A DNA stretch of 64,000 nt, from assembly GCF_964204645.1 (NCBI RefSeq), contig NC_134027.1, positions 17,410,485 through 17,474,484 on the forward strand, in the 5' to 3' direction. Position numbers and translations under genes: made by a program. Below the pieces are notes generated by a model. The model did no database searches, had not been told where the DNA came from, and was given only the letters and a program-made list of their open reading frames with translations. Each line of letters opens with the position of its first letter. Position 1 is the stretch's first letter. Shown here piece after piece: positions 30,600 through 43,863 of the stretch. This DNA is from Tubulanus polymorphus. Lineage: Eukaryota > Nemertea > Palaeonemertea > Tubulaniformes > Tubulanidae.

Positions 30600-30990
30600 A
30601 GACAAAACAAACAAGGCTTTCAATTTGTAATTAACACTCCCAAAGCATGTTTTTTTTTGTTCGCAAAAATGAATTCCTTTTCTATACACGTATTTGATCA
30701 CGGCGAATCTTCGCTCGAATAGATCTTTGATATTTAGGGTGATTTTCTTTGGCCACGGTCCACCACGCCGAACACAGGTGCCCCCGCAAAACCTATGTTT
30801 TTTTTACAATGTAGAATTCTATATGAGTTGGGAAGGGCACTCGCCTCTATTTATTCTTTAAAACTTAAGACTGGCTGTGCGCTTCACCAAGTTTCGACTT
30901 TGACATATTATTATATCTGTATACTCTGTACACATCAATCCGTAATGGATATAACAGTATAATAAAGAGTTTATTGAATTGAATTGAATT
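30600..30990 (+). repeat. Dispersed repeat R1, copy 2, with retrotransposon 3' tail
   Basis: Matches 7404-7690, then continues through aataaagagttta to a ttgaattgaattgaatt tail. A polyadenylation-like signal followed by a short tandem tail is the 3' end of a non-LTR retrotransposon. Confidence 0.65.
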
Positions 30991-32107
30991 ATCTCGAATG
31001 TCGTCTGAGGTCTTCCGTAAGAAAGGCCTATAGCCTCACCTCTAACCCTATCCCTAGTTGTGAAACGGAACCCTCTGGACTCTCTTCTCGCCCTCTTGAC
31101 ACTAACCCTATCGAAACCTTACCCTAAACCCAATATACTGATTTTATTGTTACATAATAGGCCCTATATGGATCCGGCAAAATGTTATTATATTTTATAA
31201 GTCCGTTACCGGATCTGGCTAAATAACCACTTCCTAAAAATTAATTTGGATTTGCCAGTGTTCTGAAGAATTTCGGAGGCACCCTTATTCTATTAATACA
31301 ATTCAATTCAATGCCTATTTGGGCCTAAAAGCTGATCTGGCTTTTTGGTGGTCCTACGAGTCAACGTAGTCATGGCGATGAAAAAAGGAGGTAGGTTTAC
31401 TTTTAGGACATGGATTGGTGGTGTTAGGGCGCCAACTGTTTGTTACTGCTGATGGCAGTCATTGCAGAGTCTTAGGCCTATATGTTTATTTTTAATTTGA
31501 TAGCCGTAGTATCGATTCCGTCTCCCCATATCTATTTCATTGTGCAAATAACCAAATATTCAATCGATATGCTACTTCACGGTTCACTGAGAACCTTAGT
31601 GTCAGTGGTATATCGCTAACGCAGTGGTTCACGCGAGCTCTTTAGTATAGGCAGTATACGGAGCTCCGCGAACCGGCCATTCTTAGGACTGGGTGAACTT
31701 CACGGAAGATTATGCGTGCACAATCGAATAGGCCCAAACCTCCTGTATTGCCGCGATGATTGCTGATTAGATTTCGATGATATCGTTCACCGAAATCAGC
31801 AAGTTTTACACATCCATGAAGTGTTCAAGGAAAACCTTACAGATGCATCAATCAGATGGCGCCTATACATTACAAAGATAACATTCTGCGCCCGAGATAT
31901 TAAGATCCGTGGATCTCTTGTTTCAACTCGTCTTACTTGTCTCTTGTTAACAGTTCCAGAGTTTCAATTACAATCAAATTCAAATTGGCTGAAAAGTACA
32001 TAGGACTTAATGAAATGAACTGTTAGTCACTGCAAACCTATTGTTATTATTGTGTTATGTCAATCGTGTTGAATCACTTTGCTTGAGTTGAAAGAATCAG
32101 ATTTTCT
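30991..32107. other. Non-coding region, no supported gene
   Basis: Includes caattcaattcaatgcc at about 31300, probably the tail of a minus-strand retroelement. Open frames are short and featureless. Confidence 0.5.
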
Positions 32108-32640
32108 ATGGTTCAACATCGGTCGAAGAGAGATATCTTTGGGTTGACTGTCCTTGACCATTTAACTTCATGTGTTTATTGTACATTGGAATCAGCATCA
32201 TACCCATTTGAACTGCAAAATATTCATACAACATGAAAACCTACAGAACATGTATACAGTTATCAAACTTTCACCGATGTTGGATATTTGAATGAACGTA
32301 AGGCTTATTTCAGAATTCTAAAGCAGGAAATAATAAGCCCAATCAGAAGGCCCTATTCCCATTGGTACAATTGTATAATGCGTAAAGCTGTACCGTACAC
32401 TTATAAGTCAAGATTGGAGAAATCGGTATACCAAACCTACGTAGGCCTACAGCAAAATGTACAGGCCTACAATGATTTCTGGTATACAAGCCGTTACCAC
32501 ATGAACGTTTTGGTTCTAGGTTTGACTATTAATGTCAGCAGGCCAGAGAAGGAGAGAAGGTCAAAGAATTTAATTGCATGGCTCAAATCAATAAGCCTTT
32601 CTGCGTGTGAATACTTCACTGTAGGCCTATTGTTTTAAAA
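32108..32640 (+). repeat. Dispersed repeat R3, copy 1
   Basis: Similar to 39895-40380 in the same orientation: shared tracts include caacatcggtcgaagagag, ctttcaccgatgttggatat and ctaaagcaggaaataataag. Indels between copies destroy any common reading frame, so this is a mobile repeat and not a gene. Confidence 0.8.
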
Positions 32641-32837
32641 ATAGGCCTATCGAGTGAATTGGTGCATAGACTGAATTAGACTTTCGGCTAGTCCTGACCG
32701 AATCCTATCCATGTTATAATGGCACCAGTTATAGTAACATCACTGGAGGGCCGACGAGAGGGAAAAAGTTGTGTTTGTAGTTCATAGGCATGGTAGGCCT
32801 ATCGTACTCACTTAATACTTAAGACACTGTTGTTACC

Positions 32838-32843
32838 TGTACG
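32838..32843. repeat. Left target duplication TGTACG of the hAT-like element
   Basis: TGTACG directly precedes CAGAGATGCTAG and recurs at 36925-36930 directly after the inverse CTAGCATCTCTG. Confidence 0.8.
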
Positions 32844-33182
32844 CAGAGATGCTAGTTTTCCGGAAATATCCGGAATTCCGGAAATTTAGGATCGCCGATG
32901 TCAATTCCGGAAATTGGGTGAGAATTCCTCGCGGTGACCAGTAATGGCACGGACCGAAAAAGCGTTCGTTTGCTTGTACTCGTCGTCGCTTCTGTGTTAT
33001 TTTATCTTGGTCTCTGTTTCCGAGGACGTTCTGCTACAATGTATATAATATATATATTATGTGTGCTTGTTGTGGTATCTATGCGTGCGTAGGCGGAGCG
33101 CCACTGTTGTGAAGCCATTTCCAATCAATAAACTTTACGTGCCGTTGTACATCGTCCCGCTGACGGCCAACAATGTGAAGAT

Positions 33183-33241
33183 GCACGTGGTAATAATTAA
33201 GATGATATTTAATAAATATCATCTTAATTATTACCACGTGC
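33183..33241. repeat. Perfect 59-bp palindrome
   Basis: 29-bp arms (gcacgtggtaat...) around a single central A, just upstream of the transposase start; no mismatches. Could form a cruciform or hairpin RNA. Probably a small foldback insertion. Confidence 0.9.
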
Positions 33242-33314
33242 GTGCTATGTCCTGAGGCACGCAGCTTTGTAACTTTCTTTTTGCCTGCAGCTGTCAAGCG
33301 GGACGGTCGGCAAA

Positions 33315-35839
33315 ATGAGCACACACGGAAAGATTGTCAGTCGGGAGTCGGCCGATATAAAGGCAATTGACAGCGGTATAAAAAATAGATTTAACTGGCA
33401 CTGGCTAGAGTGTAAGGACAGTAACGGGGACTACTTATCGAACTACATTCGTAAGTTAGACTTAGCTGGCGTGGCGTACTGCGTCCTTTGTAAAGACCAG
33501 GTCAAATACGGTAGTGGCGGGAAAAAAGATATTCTTCGTCACCCGGATAGCGCGCGGCATAAGAAGGCAGCGAGGGATGTGAAGCACAACGAATGCCTCC
33601 CGTCGTATTTTCAGATGAAAGATGCCGATCGTGATACTGCCGCTAGTACATCGACACAAGGAAAAGTATCCGTCCCGTATGGAGCTGCTCCGAATATTGA
33701 AAATGTAGTAACAGTTACCGAGACAGCTAAACGGCCAGTCAGCCTGATTGACAGAGTTTCGAATGCACAGGCAATGACTGTTTCATTCCTGGCTGAACAC
33801 TCATTACCATTTTCGATGGCACCGCAGTTGATCAGTTTTGCAAAAGAGCTATCGCGGGATGTGAAAGTACTTAGTCAAATTTCAATGAGCCGGGCCGCAG
33901 CTACTTACAAGTTAAAAGAAGGCCTTTACCCTGTCGTGCAGAAACGTATACTTGCGGATATGAAGAAATACCCGTTTTCAATAAATCCAGACGAGTGCAC
34001 TGCGACGAATCACGAGCGGATTATAAGTATAATGTCGTCATATTTCTCTGATGATTTGGAAAAGTGTGTGGTTCAACACTACGCATCTGTACGAATGACA
34101 ACCGTTAATGCATCAACTGTAGGCCTACTTGCTGCGGTCATGAATTGATGCGGATGCCATTCCACTTACAAATGTAATTTCATCATTGTCGGATTCCACA
34201 AATTACATGCATGGAAAAATATCTGGCTTTGAAACGAGACTGCGTCAAAAGGCACCGCACCTTTTGGATATTGACGGCGACGTGTGCCACCACGTGCACA
34301 ACGGTGTCAAGAGATTTTGCAGCCACTTCGATAGTTTTTTAGAAAAACTTGACGATGATCTACACACCGACTTCAAGTATTCGCCGGATCTCCGTGAAGT
34401 GTTGTCCGAAATTTGCGAAATCCTGAATGTGGCATATGTCACCCCGAGTGAGAGAATATCGCACCGCTGGCTCTCTTCGTACGATGTCACAGTGAAAAAT
34501 CTGGAGTTGTTCAGCAGTCTAACAGTCTTCTATTATGCATGGCTGAAAAAAGATGATGAGGTGCTCTACCAAGACCGCGTTGTTGATATCCTGAAGTCTC
34601 TACCGGAGAATGCAAGAAAACGTGTATATCAACTGATAGGGCAGATACAGAAGAAATCACTGACAAATGACGGCCGGCATCGCAAGGAAAGAATTGTTGA
34701 AAAACTGTTTTTCAAAAGATGCGAGACGCTGATTCACATGTATTAATATGCGAGAGTTTTGCCACTTTTCAAGGCTTTTGTCCTGATGTTCGAGTCCAAT
34801 GAACCGAAAATCCACAAGCTTCACGATGAGCAATTTGATTTGATGCGACACTTTCTCTGCTGTGTTGTAAAAGCAGAGTTCATTGCTGACCTATCGGCGA
34901 GAAAACTGTCAAGATTCGATGTCAATGATGTGAGAAAACACCAGCCCGTTGAAGATATATATGTTGGAGCCGAAGCTAAGAAGCTGTTGTCGACTTGGGA
35001 CAAGAAGATGAGCAAACAATACTTGACTAAAGTAAAGGATGCGTACATTGATTCAGCGAACTACATGCTTGGCAAGATACCGCTAGACAACACACTTTTG
35101 CGTTGCTTTTCAGCGTTAGACCCTACCGCACTAGGGCACAGTGAAACGGCAAAGGCATTGACAAAACTACTGGAGTATTTTCCAACCATTATCGATGCTA
35201 ATGACCACGAGCAGATCGATTGCTACTCCAACGAGGTGGCAAAACTCCAATTTGACCGCACCCTGCCTGCAGCTGAGGAGAATACACGCCTGGACATATG
35301 GTGGGCAGCAGTGTTTCGACAAATACCCAGTCTTGTCCAAGATCGTTAAGGCTTGCTTAAACATATTTACTGGACCGCGGGTAGAACAATCATTGTCTAT
35401 CATGAATGAAGTCATTGACAAACGGGCAAACAGAATGCATACCAGCACATTCTCTGCCATCCAGACCATCAAGTATGATCTTAAGTCAATGGAAACTGAT
35501 TCGGTGAAACGGTACCACCGTGGCGACGTGAAGACCACACCAGTGGACACTACGTTAGTTTATCATATGCAGACCGCGTGGTCCAGGTATTCAAAGAAAC
35601 TGGAGTCAAAAAGCGAGAATAAAAAGGCTGAGAAACGAAAACTTGGTATCGATGTCTCTAGAGAAGTGGAACAGAGGGAATTAATTCGTCCCAGGGGAAT
35701 TAATTCGTCCCAAGCGTCGAGGGGAAATCCCACACGTAGACAGCCACAGTCTCGTCGACAGACCATTCATGAGGTTGCGAAAGCAGTACGCAAGCGTATT
35801 ATGTCAAATGCTCGCAGGAGCACCAAAAATGCAAAGTAA
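33315..35839 (+). pseudogene. hAT-superfamily transposase, three lesions
   Basis: The ATG at 33315 begins a BED-like zinc finger (YCVLCKDQVKYG ... HPDSARH). A central region follows to 34148, where a frameshift near 34146 moves the frame (IPLTNVISSLSDSTNYMHG, then HLLDIDGDVCHHVHNGVKRF). TAA at 34744-34746 interrupts it (IHMY|YARVLPLFKAF), and another frameshift near 35340 precedes the hAT-type dimerisation region (GPRVEQSLSIMNEVIDKRAN). A Lys/Arg-rich tail ends at 35839 and contains an 18-bp tandem duplication (35686-35712). Once a cut-and-paste transposase; inactive here. Confidence 0.75.
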
Positions 35840-36327
35840 CTTTTAGTTCATAAACTTCAGTTGTAAATGCGTTAATTTTTAGACGTTAGACTCATTCGCA
35901 TTTTGTTAGTCGGATTACGGTAATGAACGAACTCTCACGGCGTGCGGTTGTGCACGTGGGCGTGTGTTTCTACTATGAATCAGTTCAGAAGTTAGTTTTT
36001 TTTGTTTGCGTTGCTGCTAAGTTGTGCATATCGTTTTTGTTGGATTTATCAGTGCCTGGATTTACTGTTTATTGTGAATATGTTGCATAGACCGGCCACA
36101 CACAGACTCAGCTTTAACATTGAAGTTGAGCGCGAGTTTCGTTTTATAGTTTGTATGCACTTTGGATGGACAGCATATTATGGCGCTAGTTGTGAATCAG
36201 ATGTGCGATTATCAGTGTCGGATTACCTGATTGCTGTTTTCAACGTAATATACACAATATGTTCCCGGTAATTACTAAAAATCTCAACCATTTAACCATG
36301 CTTTTAGACCACCCAGATCGCTGTCTG

Positions 36328-36812
36328 TCACACCTTCTCTCCGTGCGACGTTTTGGTCCTTAATTTCGTTAATAATCGGTTTATCTACCTTTATTACTTA
36401 TCAATTTGTTCAGTGAAGAATTTGCATTCATGAATAAACAACAATTTTCACTAAAGTTGTTTTTGCTTTCATTTATCAGCGATAGTTTACTCAGCATACG
36501 CGCGCGTAATGCTGAAATATCAGCTCCGCTTCTCGGAAACGTTACAGTGATGCATCACCTGCTCATTAGCATATCAAAATACAGTAGGTGGCGCTACGTG
36601 ACGGGCCATAAAAGCCGTTTTTCAGCATTACGCGAGCGTATGCTAGGTAGGTAAACTATCGCTGATAGATGAAAACACAAACAAATTTATGCCAGTTCAT
36701 GATTTATTTCTGAATGCAAATTCCTTACTGAACAAATTGATGCATAATATTTACAGATTAAGCGATTACTAACGAAATTACGGATCAAAACGTCGCACTA
36801 AGAGCAGGTGTA
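36328..36812. repeat. Foldback/MITE with arms of about 200 bp
   Basis: 36328-36528 is an imperfect inverted copy of 36613-36812; paired words include gtgcgacgttttg, caatttgttcagt, gaatttgcattca, atcagcgatagttta and gcattacgc. The loop is about 85 bp. It is nested in the hAT-like element. Confidence 0.85.
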
Positions 36813-36924
36813 ACAGTAGAACGCATCTCCGGCAATGCAAAAACGCAAAATTTTTTCTGCGGGAGGGTCCCCAGACCCCCGTTCTAAATTCCGGAATTTT
36901 GGTACTTTGGCCCTAGCATCTCTG

Positions 36925-36930
36925 TGTACG
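36925..36930. repeat. Right target duplication TGTACG
   Basis: See 32838-32843. Confidence 0.8.
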
Positions 36931-37134
36931 TGACTGTACAGTGATTTCTACAGGTTAGCCGTATGTGAGTACGTTGACGCTCAGACTTGCAATATTGGGA
37001 TTCAAAACCAAACGAAAAAAAAATCCAGTAGTAGTCCAGTGATTTACCCACTGTGCCACAGAACGTAACAACTGCAGGGTGGATGAAATTTGATTTACAA
37101 ATAGCCTAGCCTCACCTAACCCAAACTCTATTCT

Positions 37135-37390
37135 TTCACGCATGCGCGTTTGCAGGTTATAAGAACTCACGTACGGCATTTGTAGAGAACTCACGTACGT
37201 TTAACCTATGGATATCACTGTACAGTCACGTACGGGTAACAACTTCGTACTTAAATGGTATTGGTTACTAGGAACTCACGTGCGGCGTTAGTAGGGAGCT
37301 CACGTACGGTTAACCTGTGGAGATCACCGTACAGTGACGTACGGGCAACAACTTCGTACTTAAAGTGGTGTTGGCTACTATATAACAGGC
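37135..37390. repeat. Tandem duplication of about 125 bp; empty-site paralogue of the hAT insertion
   Basis: Both units share actcacgtacg, gatatcac or gatcaccgtacagt, cacgtacgggtaacaacttcg. Their complement matches the two flanks of the hAT-like element joined together. The rest of 36931-38050 holds no supported gene. Confidence 0.7.
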
Positions 37391-38050
37391 CTATAGACAA
37401 ATAAATACTGGTAGGTTTTCTTAGCTTCCACACTTCACAACCAAACCAACTGACCAACCAGTATATTTTAGTCCCAGTACGCACCAACTGGCACAGGCCT
37501 AACACTGTTTGTCAACTGTGTGTTCCGTAGTAGGCTATCGATAATCACCTGAAACTTTTCTGTCCTTTGTTTTCTCTCTGAGACGAACGTAATTCGAGTA
37601 GCAACCAGCGACTCAAAGTCCTTGATTTTAACTTGATCAATTCAAAATTTATTTATTGACGCTTTTGGTTACATGAACTGATCAGCAATATACTTAAATG
37701 AAATAACCGGAATAACAAGAAATCAATAATATAAAAGAGGTAACAAACGAATGCCCGTTAACCGGTCGGACACGCGAACTCCGGGCTCGTAAACTCTTTC
37801 ACTCGGACCCGCTGAGCAATTAATTCATAGGATTGACTTTGAAATTGATTGTGGAGAAGAGAGGGAATAATTCGATAGCTCTTCCTCAAAAAGAAGAGAG
37901 AAATGTCGGAAGAAAACCGGCATGGCTACTAATTGAACGGGGCCAAATTTCCGATGTTTACGACTCGACAGTGCCTTTATAACGTGGATTTATCAAAATT
38001 CCCAAGGTAAGGAAGCCTTTACACTTTTAACAAAAACTGTGTGGAAAAGG

Positions 38051-39894
38051 GAAAAAAAAAATAGCTGCAAGCAGCGATAACGGGTTTCTGCCTTTCTGGA
38101 CAGAATGTCGTTCAAGATGCGATCAAAGATTTCTCCCAAAATCAGTTTGTTACATTCGGTTTTTTTGAAAGAGTGCCACCTAGGGGTCAACTCACAACAT
38201 GGATATGTTGACCCACATGTGCTACTACGTGCATGTGCTACTATGCGCAAAGTACTAATGTGCCAGGTTTTGGGGGAAATAACATCGAGAAGAACGAAGC
38301 TACGGTGTTTTTACCATTCCCTAGTGACAGTTTAAGCGCATATTCGGTTATTATTAGTTCTGAAAAAAAGTCAACTAGACAAGAAAACCAAATTTGGCCC
38401 AAAGCACAAATTTGGCCGATAGGGTAAACTATGCAGGAGGGAACGCCTTAGTGTTACTATAAGTAGAGTGACAAGTCAGTCTGACAAGTCAAGCAATCAG
38501 ATGGGGACTACAATTCACATATGAAATTGACGTCCAATAACCATTATAAAAACATAATCACGAACGGTACCATCACTCCCCATTACTGACTGTCACTAAA
38601 CTCTGGCTAGCAATCATTCTTTATCATCGGTGCAGTGGGTACTTTTCATCTCACTATGTTCTTCTATGACATTACCATCGCCGCTGCGTCATGATCGATG
38701 TGATGTACAATGTACAAGGGACCTCCAATTTGTAATGTATGTGATGTCCACGAGCAATTATTTGAACTTTTCTGATGTATAAACTGACTTTAGACTGTTT
38801 AATATCGACGATAACAAGGTATCACCGACGCTTACATTTTCTGACGCTAACTAGTATGACCCGCCTTTTGGACCGGACCAATTCAATTCAATTAAGAAAA
38901 CGCGTACGGTATAATAAATAAATAAACCGCTGTTGATTTTTCGAAGTATTGATATCCATGAACAAAACTATACTATTATAGAATGTTTAAAGGGAACTGC
39001 TTTTAATAACAGTATGAATAAACTTACTTCACAAACAAGGAAGTACATTTTTAACTTGTGAATGGTCGAACCCCAGTTATTCACAGTAACCTGTGATTTG
39101 GATATTCTCGGAGCCTTCCTTCTTTATTTATTTATGAAATGACGTCACAAACTTACAGATTCGCACCAGTATGCGTGCCATGATTGATGATTGCTATTTC
39201 CACCGGTGCTATCTTAAAGTAACTACAAGTTTAAAATAGGAAGCACAGTACATCTATAGAAACTACGCGCAGAAAGAGACTGTTATATTATTATTAGAGT
39301 TTAACAGTTCGTTTCAAAGTTGTTAGTAGTCAAGTCTAATAGAAGATGATTTTTATGTGACGAAACCCAGTGGAAAATATGTTAAAATAATAATCAGCAG
39401 GAATCCAATAGGGTTTCTGCCCAGGCAGCAGAAACCCTAATAAATATAGCTGCAAAGCAGCGATAACGGTTTTCTGCAAATCCACACCATGCCATTCAGG
39501 TTGACAGGAATTAAATTCCGATACATGAAATATATTGTATTGACAGATTCGAACCTAATATACAACCACTGTGTAAACGTCCAATGTGATTCAGCTTTGA
39601 AACCGAACTTACGTGGACGTAATATCAATGAATATTAATTGATTAGACCAAGCATTTATTTTGTATCACCACGCTTAAAAAATGGATCTTTTCTATTAAG
39701 AAACTCATCTTAAGAATCGGCCGAGTCAATAGGTGTTGAATACATTTACTGATATAGTAATGTATTAGGATTTAGAATAGATTTGAAGGAATTAATCTTT
39801 TTATTGAAATTTTTAATAAATACATATATTGTATTGTAGATTCAATTGATAGATTATGAATTCATTTGGTCTGGAAGATTCAGACCGTATATGG
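38051..39894. other. Non-coding region with a short dispersed repeat
   Basis: tagctgcaagcagcgataac at 38064 recurs as tagctgcaaagcagcgataac at 39446, each followed by a tttctgc word. A caattcaattcaatt tail lies near 38880. No gene is supported. Confidence 0.5.
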
Positions 39895-40380
39895 TATGAT
39901 GCAACATCGGTCGAAGAGAGTTGGTGTTGACTGACTGCCCTTGACCATTTATCTTCATGTGTTTGACATCAGCATATACCCATGAACTGCAAAATATTCA
40001 TAGAACATGAAAACCTATATACATGTATACAGTATTCAAACTTTCACCGATGTTGGATATTTGAATGAACATTGGCTATTTCAATATTCTAAAGCAGGAA
40101 ATAATAAGCCCAATCAATAGGCCCTATTCCCATCGGTATAATGCGTTCAGCAGCTGTACCGTACACTCATCTGACGAGATTGGAGAAATCCGTATACCAA
40201 ACCTACGTACAGCAAAATGTACAGGCCTGCATAATGATTTCTTGTTTTCTTGTATACAAGCCGTGATCACATGAATGTTTTGGATCTAGGTTTATAAATG
40301 TCAGGTCAGCAGACAAGGCCTGAGCAAAATTTAATCACATAGCTCAATTAGCCTTTCTGTGTGCGAATACTTTAAGGTAG
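39895..40380 (+). repeat. Dispersed repeat R3, copy 2
   Basis: Second copy of 32108-32640 with several deletions. 40381-40814 holds no supported gene. Confidence 0.8.
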
Positions 40381-40814
40381 GGACACACAAGCGTATTTTT
40401 TGCCCGATGGCGACGATTAAATTCGCCAGTGAATTCGCCGCCGAATTTATATGTCCGATACGAGTGCGCACACATAGCGATGAAACGAGATTCATATGTA
40501 GGCCTACTTTACAAGTGTCCGCTCATACCCAGTCGCTCATACCCCGTGTCTACAGTACCAAATGCGCGAATCGTCCGCTAGCTTGTCAAAAATCGTCCGC
40601 TAGCTTGTCAGTATCAATTCAATTGATTGACATGCTAGAAGCTGCATTAGTATAAATTTTTCAAACTCAGTCCAAAGGGCCCGATTATGAAGCCCATACT
40701 AATAAATATGTCAGATCATTATCATGATACTGTGCCACAGACTGGGGTAAGTATTCTCTCTACCATTGGTGTCGGTTACTTGCTTTGGACACGAAGGGCA
40801 GGAGCTGCACTTTT

Positions 40815-41652
40815 TAGCCCACTTGGGACTTTAGTCCCAGCGGGCTATTGCGTTCACTTTTCGTCCGTCGTCCGTCCGTCTGTAGACGGAATCCAGTTAT
40901 TTTGGGAAGTTTTGAAGACGCTTCAAGGTAATGTCTTGATATTTGGTTTATACATGTATCTACCCTAGACACATCTTCAGCCAAAAAACTGGCCCTGTCA
41001 GAATCAAGATGGCCGACTGGCAGCCATTGTTGTTCGCCAAAATCAGCACTTTTTACACATTTTCGAGGTTTACGAGGGAAATTTTGAAGACGCTTTGATC
41101 AATTACCTTGATGTTTCGATTATATTTGAATCTACCAAGGGCCCATCAGCATAAAATTGGGTCCATCTGACTCAAGATGGCCGTCCTATGACCTTTTTAG
41201 TGCCCAAAAATATCAATTTTGGCCAGAATTCTAGGTCCTGTAGCTTCCTACTGGTTTGCCATTTCTCATTGCAATTTGTGATGGGTATTCTTTGTAAAGG
41301 GATGTTTTATACCTGAGACAGGTATTTTTGATCCGCCAATTATGACGCAATTGGCAGCCATCTTGGTGTCATTAGTACTCATTCGTAGGTGGGAAAAAGT
41401 TTTTCGACATTATATTGATACCTAAGCATATTTTGTTACAACAATGAATAAGAAAGTTGTAGCGTATAACGTGTACTATGATTGTGGTGAATTTCAAAAT
41501 CGTAGCTGCTGACATGTTTTACGATTGTATTGAGTTTCAAGGTCATTGGTTTTTGTGTATGGTCACCAGAGGGCGTTGAATATTGAAATTGTTAGATTGT
41601 TGAGCATTTGAAACCACTTCCCAAGTGGGCATGGTGTCCCTGGACCCCTAGT
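40815..41652. repeat. Non-autonomous mobile element, possibly Helitron-like
   Basis: Starts agcccacttgggactttagtcc and ends with the hairpin CCACTT-CCC-AAGTGG followed 19 bases later by CTAG-T. A 3' hairpin before CTAG and an A/T context resemble Helitrons; the inverse cccacttggga/tcccaagtggg ends would also fit a TIR element. Two internal blocks start ttttgaagacgctt. Non-coding. Confidence 0.45.
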
Positions 41653-43600
41653 TACCCCAGTGGTTACCAGCGCCTGCACATGGTTTCCGAATAAGCATAA
41701 ACGAATCATTTAATTTCTTACCGCCATCATGAGCAGAGCTTCCGACGGTGAACTCGTCCGATTCGGTTAATCCACTTTTATTTTTCAACGAATTCTCTGA
41801 ACAGGTACAATCAAATACGCACTTAATCCTCCTGGTTTTAATTGGGTTCATCCTTATCCGATGTGCTATATCCACATTAAGTAGTATGAGATCCTTGCTA
41901 CGGAAGCAACGCAGGTGGTGTTCATTAGTTTTAAATTTATCATCCCTGGACGACTGCATTAATACAGTAATACGTGAGTTGCCATATTGCCCTGACGCCT
42001 ACTTTATCAATGAGGTCCCCAAGAGAATTTTAATCATGGTCAAGTCGAATTGGTTTCCTTATCTGATTACCGAATGGCATGAACACCACCTGTTGACCGC
42101 CAGATCAAATACACTTCGTGTGATAAAACTGAAAAGGTCCACGAGAATTTCGTGGATCCAATATTTTAGAGTCCCGAAAATTATTAACGGGAACGTGCCC
42201 AGATGGCGTGCCCAGATGGTAGGATGATACGGGTACCCATATCACGTGCTGTTTAAAAAAAAATCGGTGATACTTGAAAATTGTATTTACATGCTTTATT
42301 TTAGGGTCTCAATATCTACATGCTACCTCTAGGTTTTGTTTAGTTTGTGCTTAATACTCCACACTAAGTATATAACTTATAGATAATAATAATATCATTA
42401 ATAATTATTTTGGTAATTCTGCATACACCATTATAGTGACACTGATTTGTATGGGTACGTAAAAAGGTTGTGTTGCTGCAAGTTACGTATATATATACAT
42501 ATATACATATATATTATCCTAGCGACGGCCATCATACTTCGGGTTGGTTGCGGCTCAGATACGTAGTAAGCCTTATGTTGAAGATGTCATTTACCACGTG
42601 GCCTGAGGCGCCGAAGCTTACTGATGTCAACCACGGTCGATGCCACACACAGGGTCAGCATCAAGATGACCGGATGCCGCGAATCTCGCCACTAATCAAC
42701 ACTGTACGAACACGCTAAAAGTTCGTAAGCATCAACCGTCAATATGATGATGCTCACGATGAAGGTGGTGCGAAGCCGGCGTCCTACCGTATTTCAACTA
42801 TGATGGTCCTTTCAAACCGTATTTCAACAATGATGGTCCTTTCAAACCATATTTCAACGATGATGGTCTGTTGCAAACTCATATCAGGCTGGTGATGACG
42901 ACACTCAACGCCCAGTACAGTACCACGGCTAAACATAAGGCTGAGCTTCCATCCGTGTCCGTTTCCAGGTTCTGGGGAACATGCCTCTCTCGCTGGGATA
43001 TTATCGTTTCGGTATTTTGTGCACTAGCCTCTTTACTTTCCCACTGGAGAAGGCCGGCTCCAGACACAGGAAATTGGCCTGCGTGAGTTATATTCATTTA
43101 TTGAGGGGTTCGCGCCTATCCCCTCCACAGAAAAAGAGGGTGGGTCGTTGCATCATTCCCAGGACATATTTGGCTTTTCCTTGACTCCAAATTCTAATCA
43201 TTGTATTAAAAAAAAAAAATAAATAAATAAATAAATAATAAATCACTAACTAAATAGATAGAATGAATGTGCGTAATTAGAATTATTGTATGGAAAAAAA
43301 AGAACTTATTACTAGTGCCTTTTACTGCGCTAAATTTTATTGTTTACTCTTATCATGTTATCGTTTGCTTCTGGAGAGAGAGCAAGTGACCAGTTTATAT
43401 GTACATCTTATCATTTATATCTATTTCTCAGTGGTGACCAACATATGAGTTTATTTACATTTGCGATAACGAAATGGAAACATGTTTATTTAATAACTAT
43501 ATAGATTAGAGTTTTACATAAATGGGTTTATACTACCTGTGGATCAGATAAGGCAGTTGGAACAGGTTTAGTTTTGTTTTGCAAGCCACACGGCAGTCCG
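41653..43600. other. Non-coding region with local repeats
   Basis: 42780-42865 has three 28-bp units (gtatttcaacnatgatggtc + ctttcaaacc). 42483-42516 is TA/ACATA-rich. 43090-43245 ends in poly(A) plus an (aaat)n tail, likely a retroelement 3' end. The frame 41748-42227 has no recognisable domain and I do not call it. Confidence 0.5.
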
Positions 43601-43863
43601 TTATTCTTGTTCGGCTATGTTTCTGGATCTGGCAGCCGTTGGGATTTTTAATCTTACAACGGTGAGGTTCGATTCCTCGCAGGCTCAAGTGACTTTCAAC
43701 ATTTACTTTCGGAAATGTTCGTCTTGCTTGCTACTATCTAAATTTTGTTGCGATTAGCTTATTTCTGACTATTTTTAGGTTATCAGGTTATTTTATTTTA
43801 GATGATGAAACGTCAACTTTTAGACTAAGAATATTTTTTTAGTGCCTCGGGGTCGAGTCACCT

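Larger units (their letters stand above)
32844..36924 (+). mobile_element. hAT-like DNA transposon (4,081 bp), decayed
   Basis: Ends are 12-bp inverted repeats, CAGAGATGCTAG and its complement, with CCGGAATT-type subterminal words at both ends (32859-32940 and 36888-36897). It encodes a broken transposase and contains a foldback element. The target duplication is 6 bp, not the usual 8 of hAT. A related uninterrupted sequence in the 37.14-37.39 kb repeats (complement reads gttacccgtacgtgactg) acts as an empty site and agrees with a 6-bp duplication. Confidence 0.82.

Noticed and set aside
41748-42227. 159-residue ORF as a host gene
   Set aside because: No recognisable domain or splice context, and an overlapping frame on the other strand is equally open.
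43616-43687. tRNA gene (GGTTCGATTCC T-loop-like sequence)
   Set aside because: A T-arm forms, but acceptor and anticodon stems do not pair; at most a tRNA-derived remnant.
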